Positions 25,124 to 34,651 of a stretch of DNA of 64,000 nucleotides are shown one piece after another (positions within the stretch are counted from its first letter, which is position 1; every line of letters starts with the position of its first letter). The notes below the pieces were generated by a model. That model had not been told where the DNA came from. It worked only from the letters and a program-made list of their open reading frames with translations, and did not search any database. The DNA is from Ectopseudomonas composti (GTDB taxonomy: Bacteria > Pseudomonadota > Gammaproteobacteria > Pseudomonadales > Pseudomonadaceae): assembly GCF_900115475.1 (NCBI RefSeq), contig NZ_FOWP01000007.1:62001-126000 (forward strand), given 5' to 3'. The position numbers and the translations under genes were made by a program.

Positions 25124-25894
25124 TCAGCGCACCACGATGCCGCGACTGGCCAGGTAGGCCTTGGCTTCCGGCACGGTGTATTCACCGAAGTGGAAGATGC
25201 TCGCGGCCAGCACGGCATCAGCCTTGCCTTCGAGGATGCCGTCGGCCAGGTGCTGCAGGTTGCCGACGCCACCGGAGGCGATCACCGGCACGCGTACGGC
25301 CTCGCTGATGGCGCGGGTCACACCGAGGTCGTAGCCGCTCTTCACACCATCCTGATCCATGCTGGTGAGCAGGATCTCGCCCGCGCCCAGGTCTTGCATC
25401 TTGCGCGCCCACTCCACGGCATCCAGGCCGGTCGGCTTGCGCCCACCATGAGTAAAGATTTCCCAGCGACCCGGCTCGCCCGGCGCCGACACACGCTTGG
25501 CGTCGATGGCAACGACGATGCACTGCGAACCGAAGCGCGCCGCAGCTTCGCCGACGAAATCGGGGTTGAACACGGCGGCGGTGTTGATCGAGACCTTGTC
25601 GGCACCGGCATTGAGCAGATTGCGAATGTCCTGCACGGTGCGCACGCCGCCACCGACGGTCAGCGGGATGAACACCTGGCTGGCCATGCGCTCGACGGTG
25701 TGCAGGGTGGTGTCACGGCCATCGACGCTGGCGGTGATGTCGAGGAAGGTGATCTCGTCGGCACCCTGCTCATCGTAGCGACGCGCGATCTCCACCGGAT
25801 CGCCGGCATCGCGGATGTTCTCGAACTTGACGCCCTTGACCACGCGGCCGTTGTCCACGTCGAGGCAAGGAATAATGCGTTTGGCCAGTGCCAT
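25124..25894 (-). CDS. hisF: Imidazole glycerol phosphate synthase subunit HisF
   Basis: 256 residues, (beta/alpha)8 barrel. As the cyclase of the HisF-HisH complex it uses ammonia from HisH to make IGP and AICAR. Visible: [17 protein letters not shown] with catalytic Asp12, [40 protein letters not shown] with the second catalytic Asp, [14 protein letters not shown] and [10 protein letters not shown]. Last gene of the hisB-hisH-DUF2164-hisA-hisF cluster; a palindromic repeat separates it from hisA. Confidence 0.97.
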   Translation of the reverse strand: MALAKRIIPCLDVDNGRVVKGVKFENIRDAGDPVEIARRYDEQGADEITFLDITASVDGRDTTLHTVERMASQVFIPLTVGGGVRTVQDIRNLLNAGADKVSINTAAVFNPDFVGEAAARFGSQCIVVAIDAKRVSAPGEPGRWEIFTHGGRKPTGLDAVEWARKMQDLGAGEILLTSMDQDGVKSGYDLGVTRAISEAVRVPVIASGGVGNLQHLADGILEGKADAVLAASIFHFGEYTVPEAKAYLASRGIVVR

Positions 25895-25906
25895 GTCGAC
25901 TCTCTC

Positions 25907-25962
25907 GTAGGGTGCGCCGCGCGCACCGATAAACCGTCAGCGGTGCGCACCGCGCACCCTAC
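25907..25962. repeat. GTAGGGTGCGC-class palindrome inside the his cluster
   Basis: GTAGGGTGCGCCGCGCGCACCG ... CGGTGCGCACCGCGCACCCTAC, an imperfect palindrome with ~20-base arms filling most of the 71-bp gap between hisA and hisF. A highly stable RNA hairpin here could lower hisF expression or stabilise upstream mRNA. Confidence 0.8.
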
Positions 25963-25965
25963 CCA

Positions 25966-26703
25966 TTAACCCTTGAAGCTGTCGCAGAATGCCTGCGCTT
26001 CAGCCACGTCCAGGGTGCCTTCGTAAATGGCACGACCGGTGATGGCGCCGATGATGCCGGGCGAGCGTGCCAGCAGCAGCTTCTCGATGTCACCGAGGTT
26101 ATGGATACCGCCGGAAGCGATCACCGGGATGCGGCTGGCGGCAGCCAGCGCGGCGGTGGCTTCGACGTTGCAGCCCTGCATCATGCCGTCTTTGGCGATG
26201 TCGGTATAAACGATGGCGGACACACCGTCAGCCTCGAAACGCTTGGCCAGGTCGGTGGCCTGCACGCTGGACACTTCAGCCCAGCCGTCGGTGGCGACGA
26301 AACCGTCCTTGGCATCCAGGCCGACGATCACCTTGCCTGGGAAGGCCTTGCACGCTTGCGTGACGAACTCGGGTTCTTTCACGGCCTTGGTGCCGATGAT
26401 CACGTAGCTGACGCCGGCGCGCACGTAGTGCTCGATGGTCTCCAGGGTACGGATGCCACCACCAATCTGGATCGGCAGGTTCGGGTAACGCTTGGCGATG
26501 GCGGTGACCACCTCGCCATTGACCGGCTGGCCCTCGAAGGCGCCATTGAGGTCGACCAGGTGCAGGCGACGGCAACCGCCCTCGACCCACTTGGCGGCCA
26601 TGCTTACCGGGTCATCGGAGAACACCGTGGAGTCTTCCATACGGCCCTGGCGCAGACGCACGCAGGCGCCGTCCTTGAGATCGATAGCGGGGATAATCAG
26701 CAT
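25966..26703 (-). CDS. hisA: ProFAR isomerase HisA
   Basis: 245 residues, the barrel enzyme that isomerises ProFAR to PRFAR in histidine synthesis. Visible: [20 protein letters not shown] with catalytic Asp8, [54 protein letters not shown] with the second Asp, [13 protein letters not shown] and [14 protein letters not shown]. The start at 26703 gives the family N-terminus; the frame continues upstream into unsupported sequence. Lies 40 bp after the DUF2164 gene. Confidence 0.97.
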   Translation of the reverse strand: MLIIPAIDLKDGACVRLRQGRMEDSTVFSDDPVSMAAKWVEGGCRRLHLVDLNGAFEGQPVNGEVVTAIAKRYPNLPIQIGGGIRTLETIEHYVRAGVSYVIIGTKAVKEPEFVTQACKAFPGKVIVGLDAKDGFVATDGWAEVSSVQATDLAKRFEADGVSAIVYTDIAKDGMMQGCNVEATAALAAASRIPVIASGGIHNLGDIEKLLLARSPGIIGAITGRAIYEGTLDVAEAQAFCDSFKG

Positions 26704-26743
26704 CGGTTGAACCTGCTCAAGTCTTGAAAACGAAAAAGAAGGG

Positions 26744-26998
26744 TCAGCTCTTTTCGAGCGCCCAAAGGTCACTCTCGATGCTGTCGAACCTGTCTTTCAG
26801 GTGCGCCTGCACATCGAGAATCGCCTTGTTGTAATAGTGCGGCGCCAGCTCGCGGGTGATCAGGTCGAGCACTTCCTGCACCTCGAAGGTGCCCAGTTGC
26901 AGCTCGAAACGCTCATCGAGAAAGCGTTGCAGCATCAGCAGCGCGGCCTGCTCCTGAGCAGGCTCGAGCGCGAGGCTGGGAACCTTGGCGCGAGCCAT
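26744..26998 (-). CDS. DUF2164 family protein within the his cluster
   Basis: 84 residues of the DUF2164 family: [32 protein letters not shown] followed by a helix with [20 protein letters not shown]. Predicted all helical, cytoplasmic; function unknown. Its ATG shares one base with the hisH stop codon (TAATG), which implies translational coupling, so it is made together with HisH, HisA and HisF. Family members occur elsewhere without his genes, so a role in histidine synthesis is only suggested by context. Confidence 0.82.
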   Translation of the reverse strand: MARAKVPSLALEPAQEQAALLMLQRFLDERFELQLGTFEVQEVLDLITRELAPHYYNKAILDVQAHLKDRFDSIESDLWALEKS

Positions 26999-27636
26999 TA
27001 CCAGCGGCCATCCCAGGCGATGAAGTTCTGCAGCAGCTGCAGGCCATGGGTATGGCTCTTCTCCGGGTGGAACTGCACGGCGAAGCGCGAGCCCTCGGCC
27101 AGCGCAGCGGCGAAGTCCTTGCCGTAATGACCACGACCGACCACCTGCTGCGGCTTGCCGGCCTCGATGTAGTAGCTGTGCACGAAGTAGAAGCGCGCAT
27201 CGTCCGGAATGTCGTGCCACAACGGGTGCTTGACCGCCTGGCTGACCTGGTTCCAGCCCATGTGCGGCACCTTCAGACGCTCGCCATCCTCGGCCAGATC
27301 CTTGCCGAAGAAGCGCACCTGGCCAGGGAACAAGCCGATGCAATCGACGCCATCGTTCTCTTCACTGCGTTCGAGCAGTGCCTGCATACCGACGCAGATG
27401 CCGAGAAACGGACGGTCGGCGCTGACTTCACGCACCAGCTCGTCGAAGCCCAGGCGCTTGATCTCGGCCATACAGTCGCGAATCGCACCGACGCCGGGGA
27501 ACACCACGCGATCGGCTTCGCGGATCACCTTGGCGTCGCTGGTCACCAGCACACGGCCAGCACCCACGTGTTCCAGCGCCTTGGCCACCGAGTGCAGGTT
27601 GCCCATGCCATAGTCGATTACGGCTACCGTCTGCAT
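26998..27636 (-). CDS. hisH: Imidazole glycerol phosphate synthase subunit HisH (glutaminase)
   Basis: 212 residues, class I glutamine amidotransferase that supplies ammonia to HisF. Catalytic triad visible: Cys81 in [12 protein letters not shown], His190 and Glu192 in [12 protein letters not shown]. Other landmarks are [39 protein letters not shown] and FYFVHSYYI. The start at 27636 immediately follows the hisB stop codon with no gap. The stop overlaps the DUF2164 start. Confidence 0.97.
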   Translation of the reverse strand: MQTVAVIDYGMGNLHSVAKALEHVGAGRVLVTSDAKVIREADRVVFPGVGAIRDCMAEIKRLGFDELVREVSADRPFLGICVGMQALLERSEENDGVDCIGLFPGQVRFFGKDLAEDGERLKVPHMGWNQVSQAVKHPLWHDIPDDARFYFVHSYYIEAGKPQQVVGRGHYGKDFAAALAEGSRFAVQFHPEKSHTHGLQLLQNFIAWDGRW

Positions 27637-28230
27637 TTACAGGCAGCCCTTGGTCGACGGCATCTGCCCGGCCATGCGCGGGTCCAGCTCCACGGCCATG
27701 CGCAGCGCGCGGCCGAAGGCTTTGAACACGGTTTCGATCTGGTGGTGGGTGTTGTGCCCACGCAGGTTGTCGATGTGCAGGCTGACCAGCGCGTGGTTGA
27801 CGAAGCCCTGGAAGAACTCCTGGAACAGGTCGACATCGAAGCCACCGACCACCGCACGGGTGAACGGCACGTGCATCTGCAAGCCTGGACGACCGGAGAA
27901 GTCGATCACCACGCGCGACAGCGCTTCGTCCAGCGGCACGTAGGAATGGCCGTAACGGGTCATGCCCTTCTTGTCGCCAATGGCCTTGGTGAAGGCCTGG
28001 CCGAGGGTGATGCCGACGTCCTCGACGGTGTGGTGGTCGTCGATATGCAGATCACCCTTGCACTCGATATCGAGATCGATCAGACCATGACGGGCGATCT
28101 GGTCGAGCATGTGCTCGAGAAAAGGCACGCCAATATCAAACTTGGCCTTACCGGTGCCATCCAGGTTGATCGAGACCTTGACCTGGGTCTCCAGGGTGTT
28201 GCGCTCGACGAATGCCGTACGTTCGGCCAT
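27637..28230 (-). CDS. hisB: Imidazoleglycerol-phosphate dehydratase HisB (monofunctional)
   Basis: 197 residues, the monofunctional dehydratase without the N-terminal phosphatase of the enterobacterial enzyme. Two metal-binding repeats are visible: [13 protein letters not shown] with [15 protein letters not shown], and [15 protein letters not shown] with [16 protein letters not shown]. Start at 28230 has GTGGAGC upstream. First gene of the cluster; a TATAAT-like hexamer lies 38-43 bases upstream on the minus strand (28268-28273), without a good -35. Confidence 0.97.
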   Translation of the reverse strand: MAERTAFVERNTLETQVKVSINLDGTGKAKFDIGVPFLEHMLDQIARHGLIDLDIECKGDLHIDDHHTVEDVGITLGQAFTKAIGDKKGMTRYGHSYVPLDEALSRVVIDFSGRPGLQMHVPFTRAVVGGFDVDLFQEFFQGFVNHALVSLHIDNLRGHNTHHQIETVFKAFGRALRMAVELDPRMAGQMPSTKGCL

Positions 28231-28326
28231 CACCAGCTCCACGGATTACTAACGGAAAAAGGCCAGCATTATAGGCGTGCCGAGGCGGCAACGGCTACCG
28301 GCGATGGTCGGACGGGCAGAAACGGA

Positions 28327-28363
28327 AAAGCCCGCTCAGGCGCCAGGCCTGAGCGGGCTTTTC
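28327..28363 (-). terminator. Bidirectional-looking terminator after the MFS transporter gene
   Basis: GAAAAGCCCGCTCAGGC GCC AGGCCTGAGCGGGCTTTTC: a long GC stem with A/T flanks 14 bp beyond the MFS stop codon (minus strand). It also separates the transporter from hisB. Confidence 0.88.
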
Positions 28364-28376
28364 AAGAAGCACGACG

Positions 28377-30035
28377 TTACTGGAATAGCACGACGGTCTT
28401 CTGCAGGGTGATCCACACACCCCAGGCCAGCGGAATACCCACCACCAGCCAGGCGGCGACTGCCACAGGCTTGCTCGACGGATCAGCCGACCACTCCAGC
28501 TCACTCGCGGCCGGCGCCGACTTCTCGCCATGGGCACGCTCGGCGGCCAGCTCGGCCTCGGTCATGAAGTACTTCGGCGCCACCGGACGCACCAGGGCGT
28601 TGCAGATGAAACCCAGCACCAGCAGGCCGGCGAGGATGTACAGCGTGATGTCGTAGGCGGCGGCCTTCTCCACACCGATGCTCAACTGATACTCACGCAG
28701 GTAGTTGACCAGCACCGGGCCGAGCACACCAGCGACCGCCCAGGCGGTCAGCAGGCGACCGTGGATCGCACCGACCATCTGCGTACCGAACAGGTCGGCC
28801 AGGTAGGCCGGCACGGTGGCGAAACCGCCGCCATACATCGACAGGATGATGCAGAACGCCAGCACGAACAGCGCCAGGCTGCCCAGATGGCCGAGCATCG
28901 GTACCGAGGCGTAAAGCGCGAAGCCCAGACCGAAGAACACGAAGTAGGTGCCCTTGCGACCGATGAAGTCCGAGCAGGAGGCCCAGAAGAAACGGCCACC
29001 GATGTTGAACAGACTGAGCAGGCCGGTGAAGCCGGCGGCAATGGCAGCAATCTCGGCCAGTTGCGTAGCACTCAGCTCGTTGAACGACAGGTCGACACCG
29101 ATCAGCTTGCCGGCGAAGACTTCCTGCAGCAGTGGCGACGCCATGCCGATGATGCCGATACCAGCCGACACGTTCAGGCACAGTACGGCCCAGACCAGCC
29201 AGAACTGCGGGGTCTTCCACGCGGTATTAACGTGTACGTGGCCCTTGGTGATCATCGCGTTGTTGGCCTTGGCTGCCGGAGCGGTCCAGCCTGCTGGTTT
29301 CCAGCCAGTCGGCGGTACGCGGTAGGACAGTGCGCCACCCATCATGAAGATGAAGTAGATCACCGCCATGACCACGAAGCTCTGCCACACGCCCACACCT
29401 TCAGCCGACGCGAAGTGGTTCATCAGTATCGCCGCCAGCGGCGCACCGACCATCGCACCACCGCCGAAGCCCATGATCGCCATGCCGGTAGCCATGCCGC
29501 GCTTGTCCGGGAACCACTTGATCAAGGTCGATACCGGCGAGATGTAGCCCAGGCCGAGACCGATACCACCGATCACCCCCGAGCCCAGCCACAGCAGCCA
29601 GATCTGGTGGGTATAGATACCCAGCGCGGAAATCAGCAGACCGCCGCACCAGCACAGCGCGGAAACTACGCCAGCCTTGCGCGGGCCGGCATGTTCCAGC
29701 CAGCCACCCCAGATGGCGGCCGAGCAGCCGAGGAAAACGAAGAACAGGGTGTAGATCCAGCCGAGCATGGAAATCTGCCAGTCGCAGTTGCTGGCGAAGA
29801 TCTGCTCGAAGAAACCCATTTCCGGGGCACAGGCAGTGGCTGCAGTAATACCGACAGCCTTGGACAGCGGCAGCCAGAATACCGAGAAGCCATAGGCCAT
29901 GCCGATACACAGGTGAATAGCGAGAGCGGCTGGCGGAACCAGCCAACGGTTGAAGCCGGGGCGCGCGATGATGCGTTCCTTGGAAAGGAATGCAGGCTTC
30001 GCCGCAACACCGTCCAATGCAAAGGCGTCAGTCAT
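28377..30035 (-). CDS. OFA-family MFS transporter (oxalate/formate antiporter type)
   Basis: 552 residues with ~12 membrane helices and the MFS motif region DKRGMATGMAIMGFGGGAM between helices. The N-terminal helix pattern (PPAALAIHLCIGMAYGFSVFWLPLSK) and internal NIGGRFFWASCSDFIGRKG are typical of the oxalate:formate antiporter (OFA) subgroup. The protein is longer than usual (~400-430) owing to a loop after helix 2 (TACAPEMGFFEQIFASNCDWQ) and a C-terminal extension with one extra hydrophobic segment (VAAWLVVGIPLAWGVWITL), as in P. aeruginosa PA5530. Substrate, probably a small organic anion, is not determined. A 374-bp AT-rich control region lies upstream. Confidence 0.85.
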   Translation of the reverse strand: MTDAFALDGVAAKPAFLSKERIIARPGFNRWLVPPAALAIHLCIGMAYGFSVFWLPLSKAVGITAATACAPEMGFFEQIFASNCDWQISMLGWIYTLFFVFLGCSAAIWGGWLEHAGPRKAGVVSALCWCGGLLISALGIYTHQIWLLWLGSGVIGGIGLGLGYISPVSTLIKWFPDKRGMATGMAIMGFGGGAMVGAPLAAILMNHFASAEGVGVWQSFVVMAVIYFIFMMGGALSYRVPPTGWKPAGWTAPAAKANNAMITKGHVHVNTAWKTPQFWLVWAVLCLNVSAGIGIIGMASPLLQEVFAGKLIGVDLSFNELSATQLAEIAAIAAGFTGLLSLFNIGGRFFWASCSDFIGRKGTYFVFFGLGFALYASVPMLGHLGSLALFVLAFCIILSMYGGGFATVPAYLADLFGTQMVGAIHGRLLTAWAVAGVLGPVLVNYLREYQLSIGVEKAAAYDITLYILAGLLVLGFICNALVRPVAPKYFMTEAELAAERAHGEKSAPAASELEWSADPSSKPVAVAAWLVVGIPLAWGVWITLQKTVVLFQ

Positions 30036-30409
30036 AGGTGTGTTCTCTTCTTATGGTTACGAGCAAGCAAAGGCGACCGCATCAGCTCGCCAAGGCAAAA
30101 GCTTGCGGAGAGTAGCACCAAGGCGCGACAAATCGCCGCGCCAGAAGTCATTTTTTATCAACTTATGCAGATTTTTTGCTTTTCCCGCAAAAAACCAAAA
30201 GAGCCTATCTATTGCGTGATAGATAGCATCGATACAGCGGCCGATTTGCCGCACTCCACACTCCAGGGAACCGCTCGAACCCTTTCCGATCCAAGCTCGA
30301 GTCGATCCCCGTTCATAGCCCTTACCGCGACCGGGCATGGCGGCATGACGCTATAATCGGCAATCTTCTGCACCCCGCCATTCCAGCTCTCGAAACCAAG
30401 GACCCGTCC
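30036..30409. other. Intergenic control region between the MFS gene and asmA
   Basis: 374 bp without a credible gene, more AT-rich than its surroundings. It holds TTTTTTGC / GCAAAAAA (30172-30194), a terminator-like dyad, the perfect 22-bp palindrome at 30205-30226, and a TATAAT hexamer at 30352-30357 about 53 bases before the asmA start, with no clear -35. Confidence 0.6.
30205..30226. promoter_or_regulatory. Perfect 22-bp palindrome, candidate operator
   Basis: CTATCTAT-TGCGTG-ATAGATAG, 8-base perfect arms. It lies 170 bp upstream of the MFS start codon in the divergent control region. AT-rich arms and absence of a following T-run favour a protein-binding site over a terminator; the protein is unknown. 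Confidence 0.45.
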
Positions 30410-32635
30410 ATGAAAGCGTTAGGCAAGATCCTGGGCCTTTTCTTTCTCGGCTTGCTGCTGATCGTAGTGGCGCTGCTGTTCGCCCTGACTCACCTGTTCG
30501 ACCCCAACGACTACAAGGACGAGATTCGCCAGATCGCCCACGACAAGGCCAATCTCGACCTGCAGCTCAAGGGCGATATCGGCTGGAGTCTGTTTCCCTG
30601 GCTGGGCCTGGAGCTGACCGACGCCACCCTGGCCAGCGCCGATACGCCGGACAAGCCCTTCGCCGACCTGCGCATGATTGGCCTGTCGGTACGTGTGCTG
30701 CCGCTGCTGCGCAAGGAAGTGCAGATGAGCGATATCCGCGTCGACGGCCTCAACCTCAACCTGCAGCGCGACGACAAAGGCCATGGCAACTGGGAAGGCA
30801 TCGGCCGCCCCGCCCAGGCCAGCGCGCCACAGCAAACGCCCAGCGAGCCGGCAGCGAGCGAAACCACGCCACCCAGCCAGCCGAGTGAAAAACCCGCCAG
30901 CCAGCCGCTGAAACTGGACATCGACAGCCTGACCCTGAGCAACTCGCGGGTCGACTACAGCGACGCGCAGAAAGGCCAGCAATTCACCGTCGAGAACATC
31001 GAGCTGAAAACCGGCGCGATTCGCGAAGGTGCCAGCATCCCGGTCAAATTCAGCGCGTTCTTCGGTACCAACCAGCCGGTGCTGCGCGCGCGCAGCGAAG
31101 TGGAAGGCCAGCTGCGCTTCGACCGCGCCCTCAAGCGCTATCAGTTCGAAGACCTGAAACTGGCTGGTGAAGCGTCGGGTGAGCCACTCAAAGGCAAGAC
31201 CCTCACCTTCTCGGCCCAGGGCCAGCTGCTGCTCGACCAGGCAGCCAACATCGCCGAGTGGAACGGCCTCAAGCTGTCCGCCAACCAGTTGCGCGCCCTT
31301 GGCGAAATCAAGGCCCGCGAGCTGGACAAGGACGCCAAGATATCCGGCGGGCTGTCCATCGCCTCGCTCAACCTGCGTGAATTCCTCGAAGGTGTCGGCG
31401 TCGAGCTACCGGCCATGCAGGCCAGCGATAGCCTCAGCCAGTTCGAGCTGGTCAGCCGCCTGAATGGCTCGAGCAAGGGCATGATGTTCGAAGAGCTCAA
31501 CCTCAAGCTCGACGGCAGCACCTTCACCGGCAACCTCGGCGTGGCTGACTTCGCCAAGCAGGCGCTGCGTGCCGACCTCAAGGGCGACAAGTTCGACCTC
31601 GACCGCTACCTGCCGCCGAAGGCCAAGAACGGCGCCACCGCCGCGCGCAAGGCCGAAGTCAAGGAGAGCATCGCCGGCGCCGGCAAGGACGGCACCACAG
31701 CGCTGCCCAATGCACCGACCCAGCAGGCCTGGAGCAACGAGAAAGTGCTGCCGGTGGATCAGTTGCGCAAACTCGACCTGCAACTGGCGCTCAGCCTCGG
31801 CCAGCTTACCTACGACAAGCAGCCCTTCACCGACGTCAACTTCAAGGCCAATGGCCGAGGTGGCCTGATCACCCTGGAGGAAGCACGCGGCAAAATGCAG
31901 GGCGGCAGTTTCGTCGGCAGCGGGCGCATCGACGTGCGCCAGGCCGAACCGATGCTCAGCATGGAGAAACGCCTGGGCCGCATACCGCTGGAGCCGCTGC
32001 TGAAGAAGGACGATCAGCCTTCGCCGATCAAGGGTCTGCTCGACCTCGATGCCAAGTTCAACACCCGCGGCAACAGCCAGAAGGAGTGGGTCGAGGCGCT
32101 CAATGGCAACGCCAGCTTCGTCCTCAACGACGGCGTGCTGGTCGACGCCAACCTGGAGCAGCAGTTGTGCCGCGGCATCGCCACCCTCAACCGCAAGGCG
32201 CTGAGCAACCCGCCTACCGGCAAGGACACGCCCTTCCGCGAACTCAAGGGCAGCCTCAGCGTGCGCGACGGCGTCGCCCACAACCCGGACCTCAAGGCCC
32301 AGGTACCGGGCCTTGCAGTCAGCGGTAACGGCGACCTCGATCTGCGTGTGCTGGGCCTAGACTACAAGGTCGGCATCACCATCGAAGGTGACAACCGCGA
32401 AATGCCCGACCCAGCCTGCCAGGTCAACGAGCGCTATGTCGGCATCGAATGGCCGCTGCGCTGCCGTGGTCCGCTGGAGCTGGGCGCTAAGGCCTGCCGC
32501 CTGGATCAGGACGGCCTGGGCAAGATCGCCGCACGCCTGGCCGGCAACAAGCTGACCGAGAAACTGGAAGAGAAACTCGGCGACAAGGTCAGCCCGGATC
32601 TGAAAGACGCACTCAAGGGCCTGTTCAACCGATGA
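30410..32635 (+). CDS. AsmA-family protein
   Basis: 741 residues: N-terminal membrane helix ([24 protein letters not shown]) and a long periplasmic part typical of the AsmA/bridge-like lipid-transfer family ([40 protein letters not shown] at the start, split repeats, ending [18 protein letters not shown]). A proline/serine/threonine-rich insert lies at ~residues 135-165 ([20 protein letters not shown]). AsmA-like proteins influence outer membrane lipid homeostasis. Stop overlaps the mutY start by four bases (ATGA), so asmA, mutY and yggX are translationally linked. Confidence 0.9.
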   Translation: MKALGKILGLFFLGLLLIVVALLFALTHLFDPNDYKDEIRQIAHDKANLDLQLKGDIGWSLFPWLGLELTDATLASADTPDKPFADLRMIGLSVRVLPLLRKEVQMSDIRVDGLNLNLQRDDKGHGNWEGIGRPAQASAPQQTPSEPAASETTPPSQPSEKPASQPLKLDIDSLTLSNSRVDYSDAQKGQQFTVENIELKTGAIREGASIPVKFSAFFGTNQPVLRARSEVEGQLRFDRALKRYQFEDLKLAGEASGEPLKGKTLTFSAQGQLLLDQAANIAEWNGLKLSANQLRALGEIKARELDKDAKISGGLSIASLNLREFLEGVGVELPAMQASDSLSQFELVSRLNGSSKGMMFEELNLKLDGSTFTGNLGVADFAKQALRADLKGDKFDLDRYLPPKAKNGATAARKAEVKESIAGAGKDGTTALPNAPTQQAWSNEKVLPVDQLRKLDLQLALSLGQLTYDKQPFTDVNFKANGRGGLITLEEARGKMQGGSFVGSGRIDVRQAEPMLSMEKRLGRIPLEPLLKKDDQPSPIKGLLDLDAKFNTRGNSQKEWVEALNGNASFVLNDGVLVDANLEQQLCRGIATLNRKALSNPPTGKDTPFRELKGSLSVRDGVAHNPDLKAQVPGLAVSGNGDLDLRVLGLDYKVGITIEGDNREMPDPACQVNERYVGIEWPLRCRGPLELGAKACRLDQDGLGKIAARLAGNKLTEKLEEKLGDKVSPDLKDALKGLFNR

Positions 32636-33699
32636 GCCCCGAGCAGTTCAACGGCGCCGTGCTGGCCTGGTACGACCAGCACGGCCGCAAGGATCTGCCC
32701 TGGCAGCAGAACATCACCCCGTATCGCGTCTGGGTCTCGGAAATCATGCTGCAGCAGACCCAGGTCAGCACCGTGCTCGGCTATTTCGACCGCTTCATGG
32801 CCGCCTTGCCGACCGTGAAAGATCTGGCCGAAGCACCCGAGGATGAAGTGCTGCACCTGTGGACGGGCCTGGGCTACTACACCCGCGCGCGCAACCTGCA
32901 GAAGACCGCGCAGATCGTCATGCGCGAGCATGGCGGCGAGTTTCCCCGCAGCGTCGACGCGCTCAGCGACCTGCCCGGCATCGGCCGCTCCACCGCCGGC
33001 GCCATCGCCAGCCTGAGCATGGGCGTACGCGCACCGATTCTCGACGGCAACGTCAAGCGCGTACTGGCGCGCTACGTGGCGCAGGAGGGGTATCCGGGCG
33101 AACCGAAAGTGGCCAAACAGCTGTGGGACGTGGCCGAGCGCCTCACCCCGCACGAACGGGTCAACCACTACACCCAGGCGATGATGGACCTCGGTGCCAC
33201 CCTCTGCACCCGCAGCAAACCCACCTGCCTGCTGTGCCCGGTGCGCAGCGGCTGCCAGGCGCATCTGCTCGGCCTGGAAATCCGCTACCCGGTCTCCAAG
33301 CCGCGCAAGGCGCTGCCACAGAAACGCACGCTGATGCCGCTGCTGGTCAACGAGGCAGGCGACATCCTGCTCTATCGCCGCCCCTCGACCGGGCTGTGGG
33401 GTGGACTGTGGAGCCTGCCGGAGCTGGACGACCTCGATCAGCTCGCAGACCTCGGCCAGCAGCAACAGCTCGAACTCGGCGAACGCCGCGAACTGGAAGG
33501 CCTGACCCACACCTTCAGCCACTTCCAGCTGGCCATCGAACCCTGGCTGATCGAGGCAACCGAACAGCCGGGCCGCATGGCCGAGGCCGACTGGCTCTGG
33601 TATAACCTCGCCACCCCGCCGCGCCTGGGCCTCGCCGCCCCGGTGAAGAAGCTGCTGAAACGCGCGGCGCAAGTCATTACCGCTGGAGAACCGACATGA
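32632..33699 (+). CDS. mutY: A/G-specific adenine DNA glycosylase MutY
   Basis: 355 residues. Removes adenine mispaired with 8-oxoguanine. Catalytic Glu37 in [10 protein letters not shown], helix-hairpin-helix [13 protein letters not shown] and Asp138 in [14 protein letters not shown], then the 4Fe-4S cluster cysteines in C-x6-C-x2-C-x5-C form ([17 protein letters not shown]). The C-terminal NUDIX-like domain that reads 8-oxoG follows ([19 protein letters not shown] onwards). ATGA overlaps at both ends join it to asmA and yggX. Confidence 0.97.
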   Translation: MSPEQFNGAVLAWYDQHGRKDLPWQQNITPYRVWVSEIMLQQTQVSTVLGYFDRFMAALPTVKDLAEAPEDEVLHLWTGLGYYTRARNLQKTAQIVMREHGGEFPRSVDALSDLPGIGRSTAGAIASLSMGVRAPILDGNVKRVLARYVAQEGYPGEPKVAKQLWDVAERLTPHERVNHYTQAMMDLGATLCTRSKPTCLLCPVRSGCQAHLLGLEIRYPVSKPRKALPQKRTLMPLLVNEAGDILLYRRPSTGLWGGLWSLPELDDLDQLADLGQQQQLELGERRELEGLTHTFSHFQLAIEPWLIEATEQPGRMAEADWLWYNLATPPRLGLAAPVKKLLKRAAQVITAGEPT

Positions 33700-33968
33700 C
33701 CCGCACCGTGCTGTGCCGCAAACACAAACAGGAACTGCCCGGCCTGGATCGCGCGCCCTACCCCGGCCCCAAAGGCGAAGACATCTTCGCCAACGTCTCC
33801 AAGCAGGCCTGGGACGAGTGGCAGAAGCACCAGACCATGCTGATCAACGAGCGTCGCCTGAACATGATGAACGCCGAAGATCGCAAGTTCCTCCAGGCCG
33901 AGATGGACAAATTCCTTTCCGGCGAGGAATACGCCCAGGCCGAAGGCTACGTACCGCCAAGCGAATAA
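33696..33968 (+). CDS. yggX: Probable Fe(2+)-trafficking protein YggX
   Basis: 90 residues, family length. Recognised by [23 protein letters not shown] with the conserved N-terminal Cys, [22 protein letters not shown], and [14 protein letters not shown]. It protects iron-sulfur proteins from oxidative damage. Coupling to mutY through an ATGA overlap is the usual arrangement in gammaproteobacteria and joins two oxidative-damage functions. Confidence 0.95.
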   Translation: MTRTVLCRKHKQELPGLDRAPYPGPKGEDIFANVSKQAWDEWQKHQTMLINERRLNMMNAEDRKFLQAEMDKFLSGEEYAQAEGYVPPSE

Positions 33969-34116
33969 GACTGCTTGCGGGAGGGGCTTTAGCCGCGACG
34001 GTGGCTGGTAACCCTGCATACCAGCTACCAAGACGCTCGAGCGCGGTGCGCACGGCGCACCCTACCCGTCACGAACCTAAGCGCCCGAAATAATTAAATA
34101 TTTTTCAAACCCACGC

Positions 34117-34145
34117 TTGACACTGATCCTTCAAATCCGTCTAAT
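34117..34145 (+). promoter_or_regulatory. Sigma-70 promoter of tRNA-Phe
   Basis: TTGACA (34117-34122), 17-bp spacer, TCTAAT (34140-34145); predicted start ~6 bases before the tRNA. Perfect -35 and five of six bases at -10. Confidence 0.85.
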
Positions 34146-34157
34146 AGCGCCCCGTTG

Positions 34158-34233
34158 GCCCAGGTAGCTCAGTTGGTAGAGCAGGGGATTGAAAATCCCC
34201 GTGTCGGCGGTTCGATTCCGTCCCTGGGCACCA
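34158..34233 (+). tRNA. tRNA-Phe (GAA)
   Basis: 76 nt cloverleaf: acceptor GCCCAGG / CCTGGGC, D-loop AGTTGGTAGA, anticodon stem GGGGA-TTGAAAA-TCCCC with anticodon GAA, T-arm containing TTCGATT, and encoded CCA. Flanked by its own promoter and terminator. Confidence 0.98.
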
Positions 34234-34240
34234 TGAATAC

Positions 34241-34280
34241 CGAAACCCTCGACACCACTGGTGCCGGGGGTTTTCTTTTT
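34241..34280 (+). terminator. Terminator after tRNA-Phe
   Basis: CGAAACCC ... GGGGGTTTTC with an inner CACCA-C-TGGTG stem, followed by TTTTT, 8 bases past the tRNA. Confidence 0.8.
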
Positions 34281-34318
34281 CTGCCCCTCCAACTGTCCTC
34301 TTAGGGTCGGCACCGACT

Positions 34319-34398
34319 CAAATACAAGTGACCTACCCTGCAAATACGAGTGACCTCTGAGCAAATGCAGGTGACCTCGGCGTAAATACGAGCGACCT
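34319..34398. repeat. Four tandem degenerate repeats, 21-22 bp period
   Basis: Units CAAATACAAGTGACCT (34319), CAAATACGAGTGACCT (34341), CAAATGCAGGTGACCT (34362) and TAAATACGAGCGACCT (34383). Conserved 16-base core with 5-6 base variable spacers, starts 22, 21 and 21 bp apart, i.e. about two helical turns. This is the layout of multiple protein-binding sites, as at transposon ends bound by IstA/TniA-type transposases, or of clustered operators. No transposase gene is present. Confidence 0.75.
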
Positions 34399-34651
34399 CT
34401 CCAACGCATTGCTCAAAACATGAGCAGCACCTCGAGGATATGGTCGAGCCGTACTTGAACGACGTACGTTGATTGGCTCGTTTTGCATCTGCGCGACAAC
34501 CTGCTGTAACCAGGCGACACCCTGACCGTAGAGCAAGCCATAGGCCAGCAAACGGCTTGGCGGTCACGGAAACGCTATGCTAGCTTGGCCGCCAGCCAGG
34601 ATGGCCCGCCGTACGCCGGAGCGCATTCGAAGAAGAAGAGGACACCACCCC

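Larger units (their letters stand above)
34234..34651. other. Gene-free region downstream of tRNA-Phe
   Basis: 418 bp between tRNA-Phe and the ABC transporter operon. After the tRNA terminator it contains the four-copy tandem repeat at 34319-34398 and then ~250 bp without a recognisable gene; the short ORFs here (all on the minus strand, up to 88 codons) run through the repeats and resemble nothing known. Lies beside a tRNA gene, a usual insertion point for foreign DNA, but no integrase or attachment duplicate is seen. Confidence 0.6.

Noticed and set aside
28530..30356. 608-codon plus-strand ORF opposite the MFS transporter
   Set aside because: Its residues are H/Q/D-rich shadow sequence; the transporter is well supported on the minus strand.
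34301..34567. Small minus-strand ORFs in the region behind tRNA-Phe
   Set aside because: Their sequence is made by the tandem repeats (ICSEVTRIC type) and resembles no protein.
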